Shown here in pieces: positions 43,509-52,490 of a stretch of 64,000 nucleotides of DNA (position 1 is its first letter; every line of letters begins with the position of its first letter). Below the pieces are notes generated by a model. The model was given only the letters and a program-made list of their open reading frames with translations. It ran no database searches and was not told where the DNA came from. The stretch is from Planctomycetota bacterium (lineage in GTDB: Bacteria > Planctomycetota > UBA1135 > GCA-002686595), in NCBI GenBank assembly GCA_014238415.1, contig JABABA010000014.1:30828-94827 (forward strand), given 5' to 3'. A program made the position numbers and the translations under genes.

Positions 43509-44746
43509 GATTGCCTGCCCGTGCAAGAAGCAGCCGCGCCCAGAACGCCAGCAGGATCGAGGCCTTGGGTCAAACGGGTCGTCCAGGTGCTGGGATCGCT
43601 GGGGGACAGGTCGGCGTGCAAGTCAGCCCTGACGCGTAGTGGGCGTATGAGCGCAGCTCGTCCTGCGATGCTCTCGGCCCAGGATGGTCGTACCCGCGCT
43701 GGATCATTTCCATCGAGCCCTACCAGTACTCGGCCCGCGCTGCAGTCCACCCACAGGTTTGTGCTTGCGGGCAACTGGGCTTCAAGTTCGCCCAGCAGAG
43801 TTGAACACTGTCTCAGGGGGCTTTGGATGTCCCAGGCGAAGAGGGCTTCAGAGCCCGCCTCGGTGGCGTCTCGTCGTTGCCTGTTTGCTTCCAGGTCAAA
43901 GGACTCGGGCGAGCCCCCGAGGGTGGCCAGGATCTGCTTTTGATCTGCTCCTACTTGACTCGCGCAGCCAGCAAGTCCTCCTCTGAGGAGAACTTTGGAC
44001 TCAACGCGTGTCAGCACCAGCCATGTCAATCGGGGCATGGCCTGCTTGACCCCCAGGGCCTTGACAAATCCCTCAGCACAATCTGCCACAGGCAGGGAGA
44101 AGCCCCACTCCCGCTGTGGTTCAGCCATCAGGCGCAGACTGGCTTCCAGAATGATTGCCAGGGTCCCGCGGGACCCGGTGTACAGCCGATGCAGATCGAA
44201 CCCGGTGACATTCTTCACTTGCCGACCGCCGCTCTTGGCCAGGGTGCCATCGGAGAGCATGACCTGCATGCCCAGCACATGATGGCGCAGGGGTCCATAC
44301 TTCATTCGATCTGGGCCCGAGCGCCCTGATCCAAGTACTCCACCCAGGGTCGAGGTTTCGGCAGCGGGCAGGTCCGCGGGCAGGCGCTCGCCTGATGGGG
44401 CGACTGCACTGATGAGGTCTCTCCAAGGGGTGCCTGCTTGTGCGGTAATTGTGCCCTCCCCAGGGATCTGCTCGATGATACCGGACAATTGAATCAGGCT
44501 GATCGGGATCGGTGTGAAGCCTTGAGTGTTGAAGACATCGGGTCGACACCAGGCAAGTTGGCTCCCCGACCCGATGGGCAGCAGCGGGGTGTTCTCTTGT
44601 CGAGCTTTTTTGAGCACCGCTGCCAGTTGTGCCGGGTCCCTGGGTTCCAAGCAGGTCAGCCCCCGGGTTTCCCCAAGGGCGCAGCCAGATGCTTGAGACA
44701 ACAGCAATGCGCATTCGGCGGGGCTCTTGGCGCTTGGGGTCGTCAC
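43505..44746 (-). CDS. glcE: FAD-binding subunit of glycolate oxidase
   Basis: A 413-residue flavoprotein with the PCMH-type FAD-binding fold. LPIGSGSQLAWCRPDV and LSGIIEQIPGEGTITAQAGT followed by LGGVLGSGRSGPDRMKYGPL match the GlcE nucleotide-binding blocks. It is shorter than GlcD and lacks its C-terminal catalytic half, as GlcE does. It overlaps glcD by four bases on one side and glcF on the other, indicating coupled translation of the complex. Confidence 0.88.
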   Translation of the reverse strand: MTTPSAKSPAECALLLSQASGCALGETRGLTCLEPRDPAQLAAVLKKARQENTPLLPIGSGSQLAWCRPDVFNTQGFTPIPISLIQLSGIIEQIPGEGTITAQAGTPWRDLISAVAPSGERLPADLPAAETSTLGGVLGSGRSGPDRMKYGPLRHHVLGMQVMLSDGTLAKSGGRQVKNVTGFDLHRLYTGSRGTLAIILEASLRLMAEPQREWGFSLPVADCAEGFVKALGVKQAMPRLTWLVLTRVESKVLLRGGLAGCASQVGADQKQILATLGGSPESFDLEANRQRRDATEAGSEALFAWDIQSPLRQCSTLLGELEAQLPASTNLWVDCSAGRVLVGLDGNDPARVRPSWAESIAGRAALIRPLRVRADLHADLSPSDPSTWTTRLTQGLDPAGVLGAAASCTGRQS

Positions 44747-46188
44747 AGCTTGCCTTCTGGATTTTCCATGGGTGAGAGAGGCATGCCCGCGTTGCGCACC
44801 TCGCGACAGGCACGCAGGGGCAGGACCTTGGTCGGGTTCATACGCCGCTTTGGGTCGAGGGCATCCCTCACCCGGTGCATAACACTTAGGTCGGCGTCGT
44901 CAAAGAGATCACACATGTGGGTCATCTTCTCGAGGCCCACTCCGTGCTCTCCGGTCAAGGACCCTCCGCGTTCAATGCAGGCTTCCATGATCAAACGACC
45001 TGCTTCCAGCACTCGGCGTACCTCGTCCTCGTCTCGCCGGTCATAGGCAATGTTGGGGTGCAGGTTGCCGTCCCCTGCATGGAACACATTTCCCAGGCGC
45101 AGGTTGCGTTCTGCGGCGATTTCGACGGCCAGGTGAACGATTTCCCGTAGGCGTGTGCGCGGCGCGACTACATCGGCTACATAGAGGTCGGGGGCCACGC
45201 GCCCCATGGCTCCGAAGGCGCCTTTGCGTCCTGCCCACAGCCGTGCACGTTCGGCTCCATCACTGGCGCGTCGGGTTTCGATGGCCTCGTGCTTATTCGC
45301 CAGTTGCAGTACCAGGTCGATGGTTTCCTGAACTTCCAATGCGCCGCCTTCTGCTTCCACCAGCAGCACCGCTTCTGCACCCCTTGGATAACCTGCCGCA
45401 AAGACGCTGTCCTCCACCGCCGTGATCGTCAGCTTGTCGAGAATCTCGATGGCCGAAGCCCCGATGTGTGCTGCAATGGCTTCGGAAACGCAATCGCAGG
45501 CCGCATCCAGGCTGCTGAAGACCGCGATGACGGTCTGGACCTCTTCAGGGAGGACTTCAAGGCGGAAATTGATTTCGGTCACCACCCCGAACATGCCCTC
45601 GCTACCGTTGATCAGTCCCACAAGATCCAGTCCAGCAGGATCCGCATGACTGGACAAAAGGTCCAGGACCTCGCCTTGAGCATCCACCAACTTGAGCCCA
45701 CGCACATGGCGGGTTGTGGCACCGTGCATAAAGCAATGTGGGCCGCCTGAGTTATTGGCCACATTGCCGCCCAGGGTGCAAGCAGCCTGACTGGAGGGAT
45801 CAGGGGCATAGAACAGGCCATGGGGTTTGGCCGCCAGACTTAGATCTGAATTGACCACTCCCGCCTGCACATGAGCCGTGCGTTCAATGGGATCAATGCT
45901 GAAGATTTTCCGCATGCGCGCGGTCCCAATGGTTACCCCTCCCTGTACTGGTGAGGCGCCACCGGTCAGACCGGTGCCCGCGCCCCTGGGTACTAGGGGC
46001 ACTCCCTCCTCGGCAAGCAGTTGCATCACACGCACGGTCTCACTGGTGTCCAAGGGCAGCACGATCGCCATGCCTTGCCCACGCACCAAAGAAAACCCAT
46101 CCGATTCCCAGGCAAGGGAGTCAGAGCCCGTAATCACATTGCGCGGTCCGACGATGTTGCGCAACTCGTCGATCCAGGCCTCAGTCAC
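44743..46188 (-). CDS. glcD: glycolate/lactate oxidase FAD subunit
   Basis: A 481-residue FAD-linked oxidase, the catalytic subunit converting glycolate to glyoxylate. VPLVPRGAGTGLTGGASPVQ and LGGNVANNSGGPHCFMHGAT are FAD-binding blocks; SLTGEHGVGLEKM is the C-terminal active-site signature, preceded by FHAGDGNLHPNI. D-lactate dehydrogenase shares this architecture, but the linked glcE and glcF make glycolate oxidase the better call. Its start overlaps the ROK kinase stop by four bases. Confidence 0.92.
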   Translation of the reverse strand: MTEAWIDELRNIVGPRNVITGSDSLAWESDGFSLVRGQGMAIVLPLDTSETVRVMQLLAEEGVPLVPRGAGTGLTGGASPVQGGVTIGTARMRKIFSIDPIERTAHVQAGVVNSDLSLAAKPHGLFYAPDPSSQAACTLGGNVANNSGGPHCFMHGATTRHVRGLKLVDAQGEVLDLLSSHADPAGLDLVGLINGSEGMFGVVTEINFRLEVLPEEVQTVIAVFSSLDAACDCVSEAIAAHIGASAIEILDKLTITAVEDSVFAAGYPRGAEAVLLVEAEGGALEVQETIDLVLQLANKHEAIETRRASDGAERARLWAGRKGAFGAMGRVAPDLYVADVVAPRTRLREIVHLAVEIAAERNLRLGNVFHAGDGNLHPNIAYDRRDEDEVRRVLEAGRLIMEACIERGGSLTGEHGVGLEKMTHMCDLFDDADLSVMHRVRDALDPKRRMNPTKVLPLRACREVRNAGMPLSPMENPEGKL

Positions 46189-47096
46189 TTTTTGTCTCCC
46201 GCAAGGCGGGCTGCGCCGATCCAGCCCGCATCGGGTCCCAGTGTGGCACGAACCACGACTGGTTCGGGCGTTCCGTAGCGGCGTTCGGCGAGAGTCTCCA
46301 TGACGCCTGCGTGTAGTTGTGGCAGGGCTGCGCTGAACCCGCCGGCGATGACGAAGAATGTGATGTCCAGCAAAGAGACCACATAGGAGAGTCCGCGCCC
46401 CAGGTCACGACCCACCGCATGCAGCAAATCTCGCTCGGGGCCTTCGCCTGCTGCTGCCAGGCGACAGAGTTCAATCGTGTCATCACAGAGGCCCGCTTCG
46501 CGGGCGCGACGTCGTACATGGGTGGCAGACGCCAAGGTCTCCAGGCAGCCGGCACTACCGCAGCCACAGGGGTGTCCTCCCTGTTCCCGTGGCAGAACTA
46601 CGATGTGACCTACTTCGCAAGCCATACCGTGAGGGCCCGTGTAGAGTTTGCCGTCTTGTATCAGGCCGCCGCCGATGCCCGTTCCCAGGGTGACCAGGCA
46701 CATGTCCTCCTTGCCTGCGCCAGCGCCGCGCCATTGTTCTCCGTAGGCTGCCAGATTCGCATCGTTGTCCACGAGCACTTGTTCTTCGGCGAGGTCCAAG
46801 CGCTTCGAGATTTCCTGGGTCAGTTTGCGTCCAACGAGGTTCTGCAGATTGGCGCTGGCGCGTAGTGCGCCGGTTTGGGGATCAAAGACACCGGGGCAGC
46901 CAATTCCCAGGGCATCGAAGGAACCGAAGGAGCGTGCGTATTCGCAGAGACGATCGAGGAAGACATCAGGGCCATCTTCAAGCTGCGTGGGCAGGCTTTC
47001 GGGGGCGCTGACGAGTTGACCCTCGGACTCGACCGTTCCAGCCTTGACCGAAGTTCCACCGATGTCGAGACCCAGGAAGCGCCCATTCGGCGGCAT
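46185..47096 (-). CDS. ROK family sugar kinase (glucokinase-like)
   Basis: A 303-residue ROK kinase, probably phosphorylating glucose or a related sugar. FLGLDIGGTSVKAG is the ATP-binding phosphate loop. VLVDNDANLAAYGEQW has the catalytic aspartate, CLVTLGTGIGGGLIQDG the second phosphate block, and GHPCGCGSAGCLETLAS the zinc-binding cysteine motif with the upstream histidine (CEVGHIVV). Its location between a starch synthase-like gene and glcD joins sugar storage with glycolate oxidation in one transcript. No DNA-binding domain is present, so it is a kinase, not a ROK repressor. Confidence 0.9.
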   Translation of the reverse strand: MPPNGRFLGLDIGGTSVKAGTVESEGQLVSAPESLPTQLEDGPDVFLDRLCEYARSFGSFDALGIGCPGVFDPQTGALRASANLQNLVGRKLTQEISKRLDLAEEQVLVDNDANLAAYGEQWRGAGAGKEDMCLVTLGTGIGGGLIQDGKLYTGPHGMACEVGHIVVLPREQGGHPCGCGSAGCLETLASATHVRRRAREAGLCDDTIELCRLAAAGEGPERDLLHAVGRDLGRGLSYVVSLLDITFFVIAGGFSAALPQLHAGVMETLAERRYGTPEPVVVRATLGPDAGWIGAARLAGDKK

Positions 47097-47102
47097 CAGT
47101 GA

Positions 47103-48590
47103 TCAACTCCTCCTCGGTGGCGAGCGGCGGCGTACTCGTCGGTAGGCTCTGAGTTGTTCCTTGGCAGCCGCAGCCCAGGAGTTGTCCTCGGCCAGACAGC
47201 GTAGGACCAATTGTTTCCATTCCGTGGCGCTTTTGTATTGCTGGCGCGCCGCATCTATGCCGTCTTCAAGCATGGATTGCGAGTCATAGGTCTTGAAGCT
47301 GAATCCCGTACCGTTGCGTAGATCTACACGAACATCCCGGACCACGTCGGAGAGACCGCTGTTGCTGTAAGCCACAGGCACAACCCCGTAACGCATGCCG
47401 ATCGCCGGGAGGGTGGGCGCCGCATGGAAGTGGGAGGGCAAGAGCAGAATATCGGATCCGCCAAGCAGCACATGAGCGGTGTTGACATTGTAGCCCTCGA
47501 TGATGCGGCAGCGACCGGCGAAGGTTTGCTCGATGGTGTGCAGGCGCTCGAGGACTTCCGGGCTGCCGGGGCCCATCATGACCACTTGCACCGAGCGCTC
47601 CAGCAGAGGCGTGATGGCTTCGGAGACAATGTCGAAGCCACCATCGCTGTCAAACTGGCCGATCACGCAGATCAGGGGCGTACGCGGACCGTTGTCCAGC
47701 TTGAGTGCACGCTGCAAGGAGACCTTGCACTTGCGTTTGCCGGTAGTGGGATCTTTGTCCTCGGGGCCAAATGTCTGGGCCAACAGCGGGTCGCAGGAGG
47801 GATCCCAGGAGCGATAGTTGATGCCAGGGGTAATCCCCACGATTTCTTTTTCGCGGCGTCTGAATGTATCGAACACCGAGTTGTCGTTGGGCATGGCCGC
47901 CACTGAGTCCACCAGGGTGGGTGAGTTCGTGCCGATGATCGTGGCGTACTCGGCACCGGCCTTGAGGTAGTTGATCTTGCCTCCGAGTTCGACGCCACCA
48001 ATGGCGTGGAACTCCTGGTGGGAGATCCCGACCTTGGGCAGGATCTCACGCTCGAAGCTGCCTTGCATAGCAGTATTTTGCACTGCGAAAAAGGTACCGG
48101 CCTTTGTAGCTGGGTGCTTTTTCTCCTTTTCTAGGTAGTCGAGCCTTTGGAATACGGGGATCAGGCCGGTTGTCCAATCGAAGCAGTGGACCACATCCGC
48201 CGCAAAGCGGATCAACTCCAGTCCTTCCAGGACAGCCCGGGCAAAGATTGAATAGCGGCGCCAGTTGTCTTCATAGGGGCCTTGGGTGTCCCCATAGGGA
48301 TGGCGGGTGCGAAAGAGTTGCGCGTGGTCCACCAGCACGATTTCGAGATCGTTCAGCTGGCCTTGCATCAGGCGGACCCGTACCGAGTCATCGCCGTCCG
48401 GCAAGGTGAGGCTGCCTACATTCTTGAGGCCGCTCAGGATGCTGGTGTCGATGTCCTTGGTCAGGGGCAGAAATACCCGCACGGTTGCACCTGCCGCCAC
48501 CAGAGCACGGGGCAGTTGTTCAGCAATCTCGGCGAGGTTGGTGCGTCGCACCAGGCTCTGGAGTTCGGGGGTTGCGAAGGCGACCTTCAC
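47103..48590 (-). CDS. glgA: glycogen/starch synthase-like glycosyltransferase (GT5)
   Basis: A 495-residue glycosyltransferase adding glucose from a nucleotide sugar to alpha-1,4-glucan. I chose GTG 48590, since family sequence MKVAFATPELQSLVRRTNLA starts there; no ATG lies nearby. VVHCFDWTTGLIPVF is the usual HxHDW-like block with a cysteine variant. GITPGINYRSWDPSCDPL, GSDILLLPSHFHAAPTLPAI and MRYGVVPVAYSNSGLSDVV match GlgA. It deviates from canonical GlgA (for example NLAEIAEQLPRAL in place of GGLADVAGALPKAL), so a related acceptor is possible. Probable first gene of the five-gene minus-strand operon. Confidence 0.8.
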   Translation of the reverse strand: MKVAFATPELQSLVRRTNLAEIAEQLPRALVAAGATVRVFLPLTKDIDTSILSGLKNVGSLTLPDGDDSVRVRLMQGQLNDLEIVLVDHAQLFRTRHPYGDTQGPYEDNWRRYSIFARAVLEGLELIRFAADVVHCFDWTTGLIPVFQRLDYLEKEKKHPATKAGTFFAVQNTAMQGSFEREILPKVGISHQEFHAIGGVELGGKINYLKAGAEYATIIGTNSPTLVDSVAAMPNDNSVFDTFRRREKEIVGITPGINYRSWDPSCDPLLAQTFGPEDKDPTTGKRKCKVSLQRALKLDNGPRTPLICVIGQFDSDGGFDIVSEAITPLLERSVQVVMMGPGSPEVLERLHTIEQTFAGRCRIIEGYNVNTAHVLLGGSDILLLPSHFHAAPTLPAIGMRYGVVPVAYSNSGLSDVVRDVRVDLRNGTGFSFKTYDSQSMLEDGIDAARQQYKSATEWKQLVLRCLAEDNSWAAAAKEQLRAYRRVRRRSPPRRS

Positions 48591-48779
48591 GGTGCTGCAG
48601 AGGGATTGATTGTGGGGTCTGAACCCGCTTTGGACCTGGAGTGGGGCCTTCAGGTGGCCCCATGGAGAGGGCGGGGATTGTCCCGCAGTCACAGGAACCT
48701 AGAAACCGCAGCCGGATTTAGCTTCCCCTGGCTTCGTTGCACCGGCGTAACCCTCTAATATGCAAAGGGTTAGGATTTT

Positions 48780-49592
48780 TCAGAAATTCGATTCTGATAT
48801 GCTTCCCGGCGCCATCAGGGAGTTTTCCCAGATGGCGAGGGCTTCGGGCAAGAGCTGTTTTATCTGCTCGATGCGGTGCCCGTGGGAGGGGTGTGTGGAG
48901 AGCCACTCGGGTGATGCACCCCCGTCCTGGGCCTCCATGCGCTGCCAGAATTCTACCGCCACCCGCGGATCGTAGCCTGCTCGGGCCATTGTGATCAGCC
49001 CGATCCGGTCTGCTTCCAGCTCAGCATCCCGCCCATAGGAGAGGTTCAGCAACGCTGCGCTGACAGAGGCGAGGGCCAGGGAGTATTCGGGGTGCCCATC
49101 ATTCTCTTCCAGCACAACAGCGAGTACGGCCAGCCCTCCGCTGAGGGCTAACTGGCGTGTCATGGCCTGGGTGCCATGGCGAAGGGTTGCGTGGGCGATC
49201 TCATGGCTCATGACTACCGCCAGCCCCGCCTCGTCCCTTGTGACGTCCAGGATGCCCGTGTAGACCCCCATCTTGCCCCCGGGAAGGCAGAAAGCGTTCA
49301 GAGTGCTGTCTTCCTTGATCAGCACGGTCTCCCAGGGAAAGTCCCTGGCAAAGGCTGGTGCGTCGATGAGGGCTCCAGGAACGAGACGAGCCGTCACCTT
49401 CAGGACATGCTCAAGGTCAGGTCCCGACGTGACCAGGGTTTCTTTGTTGGTCACATCTTCAAAGGCCTTGATGCCCAGGGTGATGTCTTCCTGGACGCTG
49501 AAGGTGTTGAACTGGGCGCAACCGGCCAGCAGGCCCAGGGTGGCCAGGGAAGAGGTCTTGCCCAGCCAGGTGGTGGTCTTCGTCTTTTTCAT
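48780..49592 (-). CDS. M48 family metalloprotease lipoprotein
   Basis: A 270-residue zinc protease with a lipoprotein signal (SLATLGLLAGCAQFN), so located outside the cytoplasm. VVMSHEIAHATLRHGTQAM contains the HExxH zinc site, and GRDAELEADRIGLITMARAG the third ligand. LNAFCLPGGKMGVYTGIL is the family's substrate-binding block. The M48 family here resembles BepA/LoiP-type periplasmic proteases acting in outer-membrane protein quality control (inference). It is divergent from gpmI, with 64 bases between the starts. Confidence 0.9.
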   Translation of the reverse strand: MKKTKTTTWLGKTSSLATLGLLAGCAQFNTFSVQEDITLGIKAFEDVTNKETLVTSGPDLEHVLKVTARLVPGALIDAPAFARDFPWETVLIKEDSTLNAFCLPGGKMGVYTGILDVTRDEAGLAVVMSHEIAHATLRHGTQAMTRQLALSGGLAVLAVVLEENDGHPEYSLALASVSAALLNLSYGRDAELEADRIGLITMARAGYDPRVAVEFWQRMEAQDGGASPEWLSTHPSHGHRIEQIKQLLPEALAIWENSLMAPGSISESNF

Positions 49593-49656
49593 GGGCCTTT
49601 AGTATGGTGCAGGGGGGGCTCTGGGCCAAGCGCCGTCCCTTCCTCTGATCTAACGC

Positions 49657-51189
49657 ATGAAACGCCCCCCGCTCCTTTTGGTTGTCCTTGATGGATGGGG
49701 TCACCGGGATGACTCAGAGTTCAATGCGATCGCTTCCTCGGCACCGTTCTTTCAGGAGTTGATGGGTCGTTATCCCCATGGTCTGTTGCACGCTTGCGGG
49801 GCCGAGGTCGGCCTGCCGGAAGGGATCATGGGCAACAGCGAGGTCGGCCACATGAACCTGGGTGCCGGACGCGTGATCAATCAAGACATCACGCGAATCA
49901 ACGCGGCGATAGCAAGTGGCGAGTTCATTGAGAACCGTGCTTTGCTCGACGCCATGGAGGGCGCACGCCGGGATGATCAGAATCTGCATCTGATGGGCTT
50001 GGTCTCCGATGGTGCGGTGCATGCCAGCGACAAGCACATTGTGGCCCTGCTGCAAATGGCCAAGAAGGTGGGCTTGCCTGGGGGCAGAGTCCTGATTCAC
50101 GCTCTGACCGATGGCCGGGACACGCCGCCGCGTTCGGCTGTCAAACATCTTGCGCGCCTTGAGCAAGCCTGTGCCACTGAGGGCGTCGGCCGAATCGTCA
50201 GCGTGATCGGTCGTTACTGGGCCATGGACCGGGACAATCGTTGGGAGCGCGTGCAAAAGGCTCATGATCTCTTCACGGTCGGTGCTGGCGAACGCCGGGA
50301 CTCCGCGATCGTGGCCCTTGAGGAGTCCTATGCCGCCGGAGTCACGGACGAATTTGTGGAGCCCACCGTCATAGGCTCCAAAGAGGGCACACGCATCGAA
50401 GCAGGTGAGCGCTTGATCATGTTCAACTATCGTGCAGATCGAGTTCGTCAAATCTCTGATGCTCTTTCCAATGAAGACTTCCAGGCCTTTGAACGGCGTG
50501 GCGGCGGCCGGCCTGCCATCACCACCTTTACCCAATACCGATCAGATTTCCCTTTTCCCATCGCTTTCGCGTCGAACGACTTGTCCGATATGTTCCCGGA
50601 TGTGATCAGCCGCGCTGGTCTGCGGCAGGCCCGTATCGCCGAGACTGAAAAGTACGCCCATGTGACCTTCTTCTTCTCCGGCGGAAAAGAAGATGTGCTC
50701 CCCGGCGAAAACCGCATCCTGCTCCCCAGCCCCAAGGTTGCCACCTATGATCTTGTGCCTGAGATGAGTTCCAGGGCCGTAACCGATGCGATCCTCGCCG
50801 AACTCGCTCGCGCCGAGACCGAGGTCTACATCATCAACTATGCCAACGCCGACATGGTGGGGCACACCGGCGACTACGACGCTGCTTGCAAGGCTGTTGC
50901 AGCGGTGGATGGCTGTCTGCGGGAGATCACAGCCGCCGTCAACGCCCAAGGGGGCTTGACCGTGATCACCGCAGACCACGGGAACTCTGAGCAACTTGTG
51001 GATCCCGAAAACGGCGGCCCACACACGGCCCACACCTTGAACCCGGTGCCCATCGTGTTCTGCGGTGCAGAGTTCGAAGGCCAATCGATCCGTTCTCACG
51101 GAGTGCTGGCAGATGTGGCTCCCAGCCTGTTGCAGGTTCTCGAACTGGATCAGCCGGAAGTGATGACTGCGCGTAGCCTGATCCAGTGA
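49657..51189 (+). CDS. gpmI: 2,3-bisphosphoglycerate-independent phosphoglycerate mutase
   Basis: Glycolytic mutase of 510 residues interconverting 3- and 2-phosphoglycerate, Mn-dependent, of the alkaline phosphatase superfamily. LLVVLDGWGHRDDSEFNAI is the metal-binding start, GIMGNSEVGHMNLGAGR carries the phosphoserine, and VITADHGNSEQLVD the second metal site. The length is normal. A hairpin 35 bases beyond the stop could be its terminator. With pyk elsewhere in the window, it shows a complete lower glycolysis is likely in the genome. Confidence 0.96.
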   Translation: MKRPPLLLVVLDGWGHRDDSEFNAIASSAPFFQELMGRYPHGLLHACGAEVGLPEGIMGNSEVGHMNLGAGRVINQDITRINAAIASGEFIENRALLDAMEGARRDDQNLHLMGLVSDGAVHASDKHIVALLQMAKKVGLPGGRVLIHALTDGRDTPPRSAVKHLARLEQACATEGVGRIVSVIGRYWAMDRDNRWERVQKAHDLFTVGAGERRDSAIVALEESYAAGVTDEFVEPTVIGSKEGTRIEAGERLIMFNYRADRVRQISDALSNEDFQAFERRGGGRPAITTFTQYRSDFPFPIAFASNDLSDMFPDVISRAGLRQARIAETEKYAHVTFFFSGGKEDVLPGENRILLPSPKVATYDLVPEMSSRAVTDAILAELARAETEVYIINYANADMVGHTGDYDAACKAVAAVDGCLREITAAVNAQGGLTVITADHGNSEQLVDPENGGPHTAHTLNPVPIVFCGAEFEGQSIRSHGVLADVAPSLLQVLELDQPEVMTARSLIQ

Positions 51190-51224
51190 TGTGCGGGTCA
51201 GGGTCTGGCAGGAATCGCCTTCAT

Positions 51225-51250
51225 GCCTGTGGGAGTTCTCCTTCACAGGC
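51225..51250 (+). terminator. hairpin after gpmI
   Basis: GCCTGTG (51225-51231) pairs with CACAGGC (51244-51250). Inside, GGAG (51232-51235) pairs with CTCC (51238-51241) around a TT loop, giving an almost continuous 11-pair stem with one TT bulge. No T-run follows directly, so it may be a factor-dependent or imperfect terminator, or an RNA-stabilising hairpin. Confidence 0.5.
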
Positions 51251-51387
51251 CCCATTTGATGATTGGGTCATCCGTTCGAGGAGACAAGGTGCGGCCTGGC
51301 TGGCATGCAGGGCTCTGCGCCTTTTGACCAATTCCTGGAATGAACGCGGCTCATGACCGTATGGTGCTGAATCGGGGAGAGGTTCCT

Positions 51388-51801
51388 ATGCGTTGGGTTG
51401 GAAGAGTCAGTATTTGTGTTCTGATTGGCTTGGTCGTGGGCCCCATGATTGGGACGGTACTCACCGGGCCTGGGGAGGGTGGACTTGTCGGCTTCATCTA
51501 CGGTCTCTGCATCGGCCCACTGGTGGGTGCGCTCTTGGGCCTGGCATGGGGGGTGCTTGGTCAGAAACGCGCGGGTCTCCTGCTGCACTCCCTCGGGCGG
51601 GTGTGCACTCTGGTCCTGGTTGGTCTGGTGCTTGCGGTTGCAGTGGGGAAATACATTTCCGTTCATCAGGGCGTTGCAGGTTTCAACGGTCTTGGCAAGT
51701 GGTTCTGGCTAGGCCCCGGACTGGGTGCCCTGCTGGGAGTGATCTGGTCCCTGCGTTCATGGAATAAGGTTCTGTCCGATCCAATGCGGCATACCCAATG
51801 A
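51388..51801 (+). CDS. small multi-span membrane protein of unknown function
   Basis: A 137-residue protein with three to four hydrophobic spans (VSICVLIGLVVGPMIGTVL; GFIYGLCIGPLVGALLGLAW; TLVLVGLVLAVAVGKY; WLGPGLGALLGVIWSL), rich in Gly-Pro repeats. I chose ATG 51388, which follows a GGGGAGAGG ribosome-binding-like tract; an earlier ATG at 51340 is possible. Its stop overlaps the ATG of the next gene (ATGA), so the two are coupled. No family recognised. Confidence 0.6.
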   Translation: MRWVGRVSICVLIGLVVGPMIGTVLTGPGEGGLVGFIYGLCIGPLVGALLGLAWGVLGQKRAGLLLHSLGRVCTLVLVGLVLAVAVGKYISVHQGVAGFNGLGKWFWLGPGLGALLGVIWSLRSWNKVLSDPMRHTQ

Positions 51802-52463
51802 CCACATTCGATGTGGAGGCTTTCCGCCAACGGGAAAGGAGCGAGGGCTTTCCTGCCTATTACAACGGCTGGCTGCACCTCGCGGCCAGTGCCGCAGTCA
51901 TGCTCGGTCTCTGCGCGTGGTCCCTTACGCAGCTGCAGGATGTGCGGGCATGGGAGTGGGGCATGCTGCCGCTGGTTGCCCTACTTGGCAATGGTGCGGT
52001 GTTTTTCATTCACCGGGACTTGTTGCACCGCCGCCGTCGCGGTGCCAGATTCGCCTACTACATGCACTCGGATGTGCACCATAAGTTCTTTACATACGAG
52101 CACATCGTCTGCCAGCGAGTACGGGACCTTCACGCAGTCTTGTTTCCCGTCTGGGTTGTGCTGCTTGTGCTTGGTGGGATCAATCTGGTGGGCTGGTTCT
52201 TGTTGCAGCAACTTGTGAGTGCCAATTGCGCCTGGTTCCTGATGTTTGGCAGCTCGGCGTATTTTCTGACCTATGAGGTATTTCACACCGCATCGCACTT
52301 GCGGGATGATCATCCTCTGCTGATCTTTCCTCCCTTTCGGTACATGCGCGCCCATCATCGTTTGCATCATGCCCACAGTCGCATGCACTCGAAGAACTTC
52401 AACATCATCTACCCCTTGGGGGATATCCTCGCTGGGACCTTCGTTCGTGAGCAGGATTCGTGA
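51798..52463 (+). CDS. sterol desaturase/fatty acid hydroxylase-superfamily protein
   Basis: A 221-residue membrane protein with the histidine-box pattern of the fatty acid hydroxylase superfamily: HRDLLH, HSDVHHKFF and HHRLHHAHS. These bind a di-iron centre. Hydrophobic spans flank the boxes (AASAAVMLGLCAWSL, VLLVLGGINLVGWFLL). The lipid substrate is unknown. The gene overlaps its upstream membrane partner by four bases and converges on the aldehyde dehydrogenase gene. Confidence 0.8.
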   Translation: MTTFDVEAFRQRERSEGFPAYYNGWLHLAASAAVMLGLCAWSLTQLQDVRAWEWGMLPLVALLGNGAVFFIHRDLLHRRRRGARFAYYMHSDVHHKFFTYEHIVCQRVRDLHAVLFPVWVVLLVLGGINLVGWFLLQQLVSANCAWFLMFGSSAYFLTYEVFHTASHLRDDHPLLIFPPFRYMRAHHRLHHAHSRMHSKNFNIIYPLGDILAGTFVREQDS

Positions 52464-52470
52464 ATTTGTA

Positions 52471-52485
52471 CGGTGTTGGACACCG
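52471..52485. terminator. hairpin between convergent genes
   Basis: CGGTGT (52471-52476) and ACACCG (52480-52485) form a perfect six-pair stem with a TGG loop, in the 27 bases between the desaturase-like gene and the end of the ethanolamine-type operon. Likely bidirectional terminator; no long T-run. Confidence 0.4.
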
Positions 52486-52490
52486 CCTTG

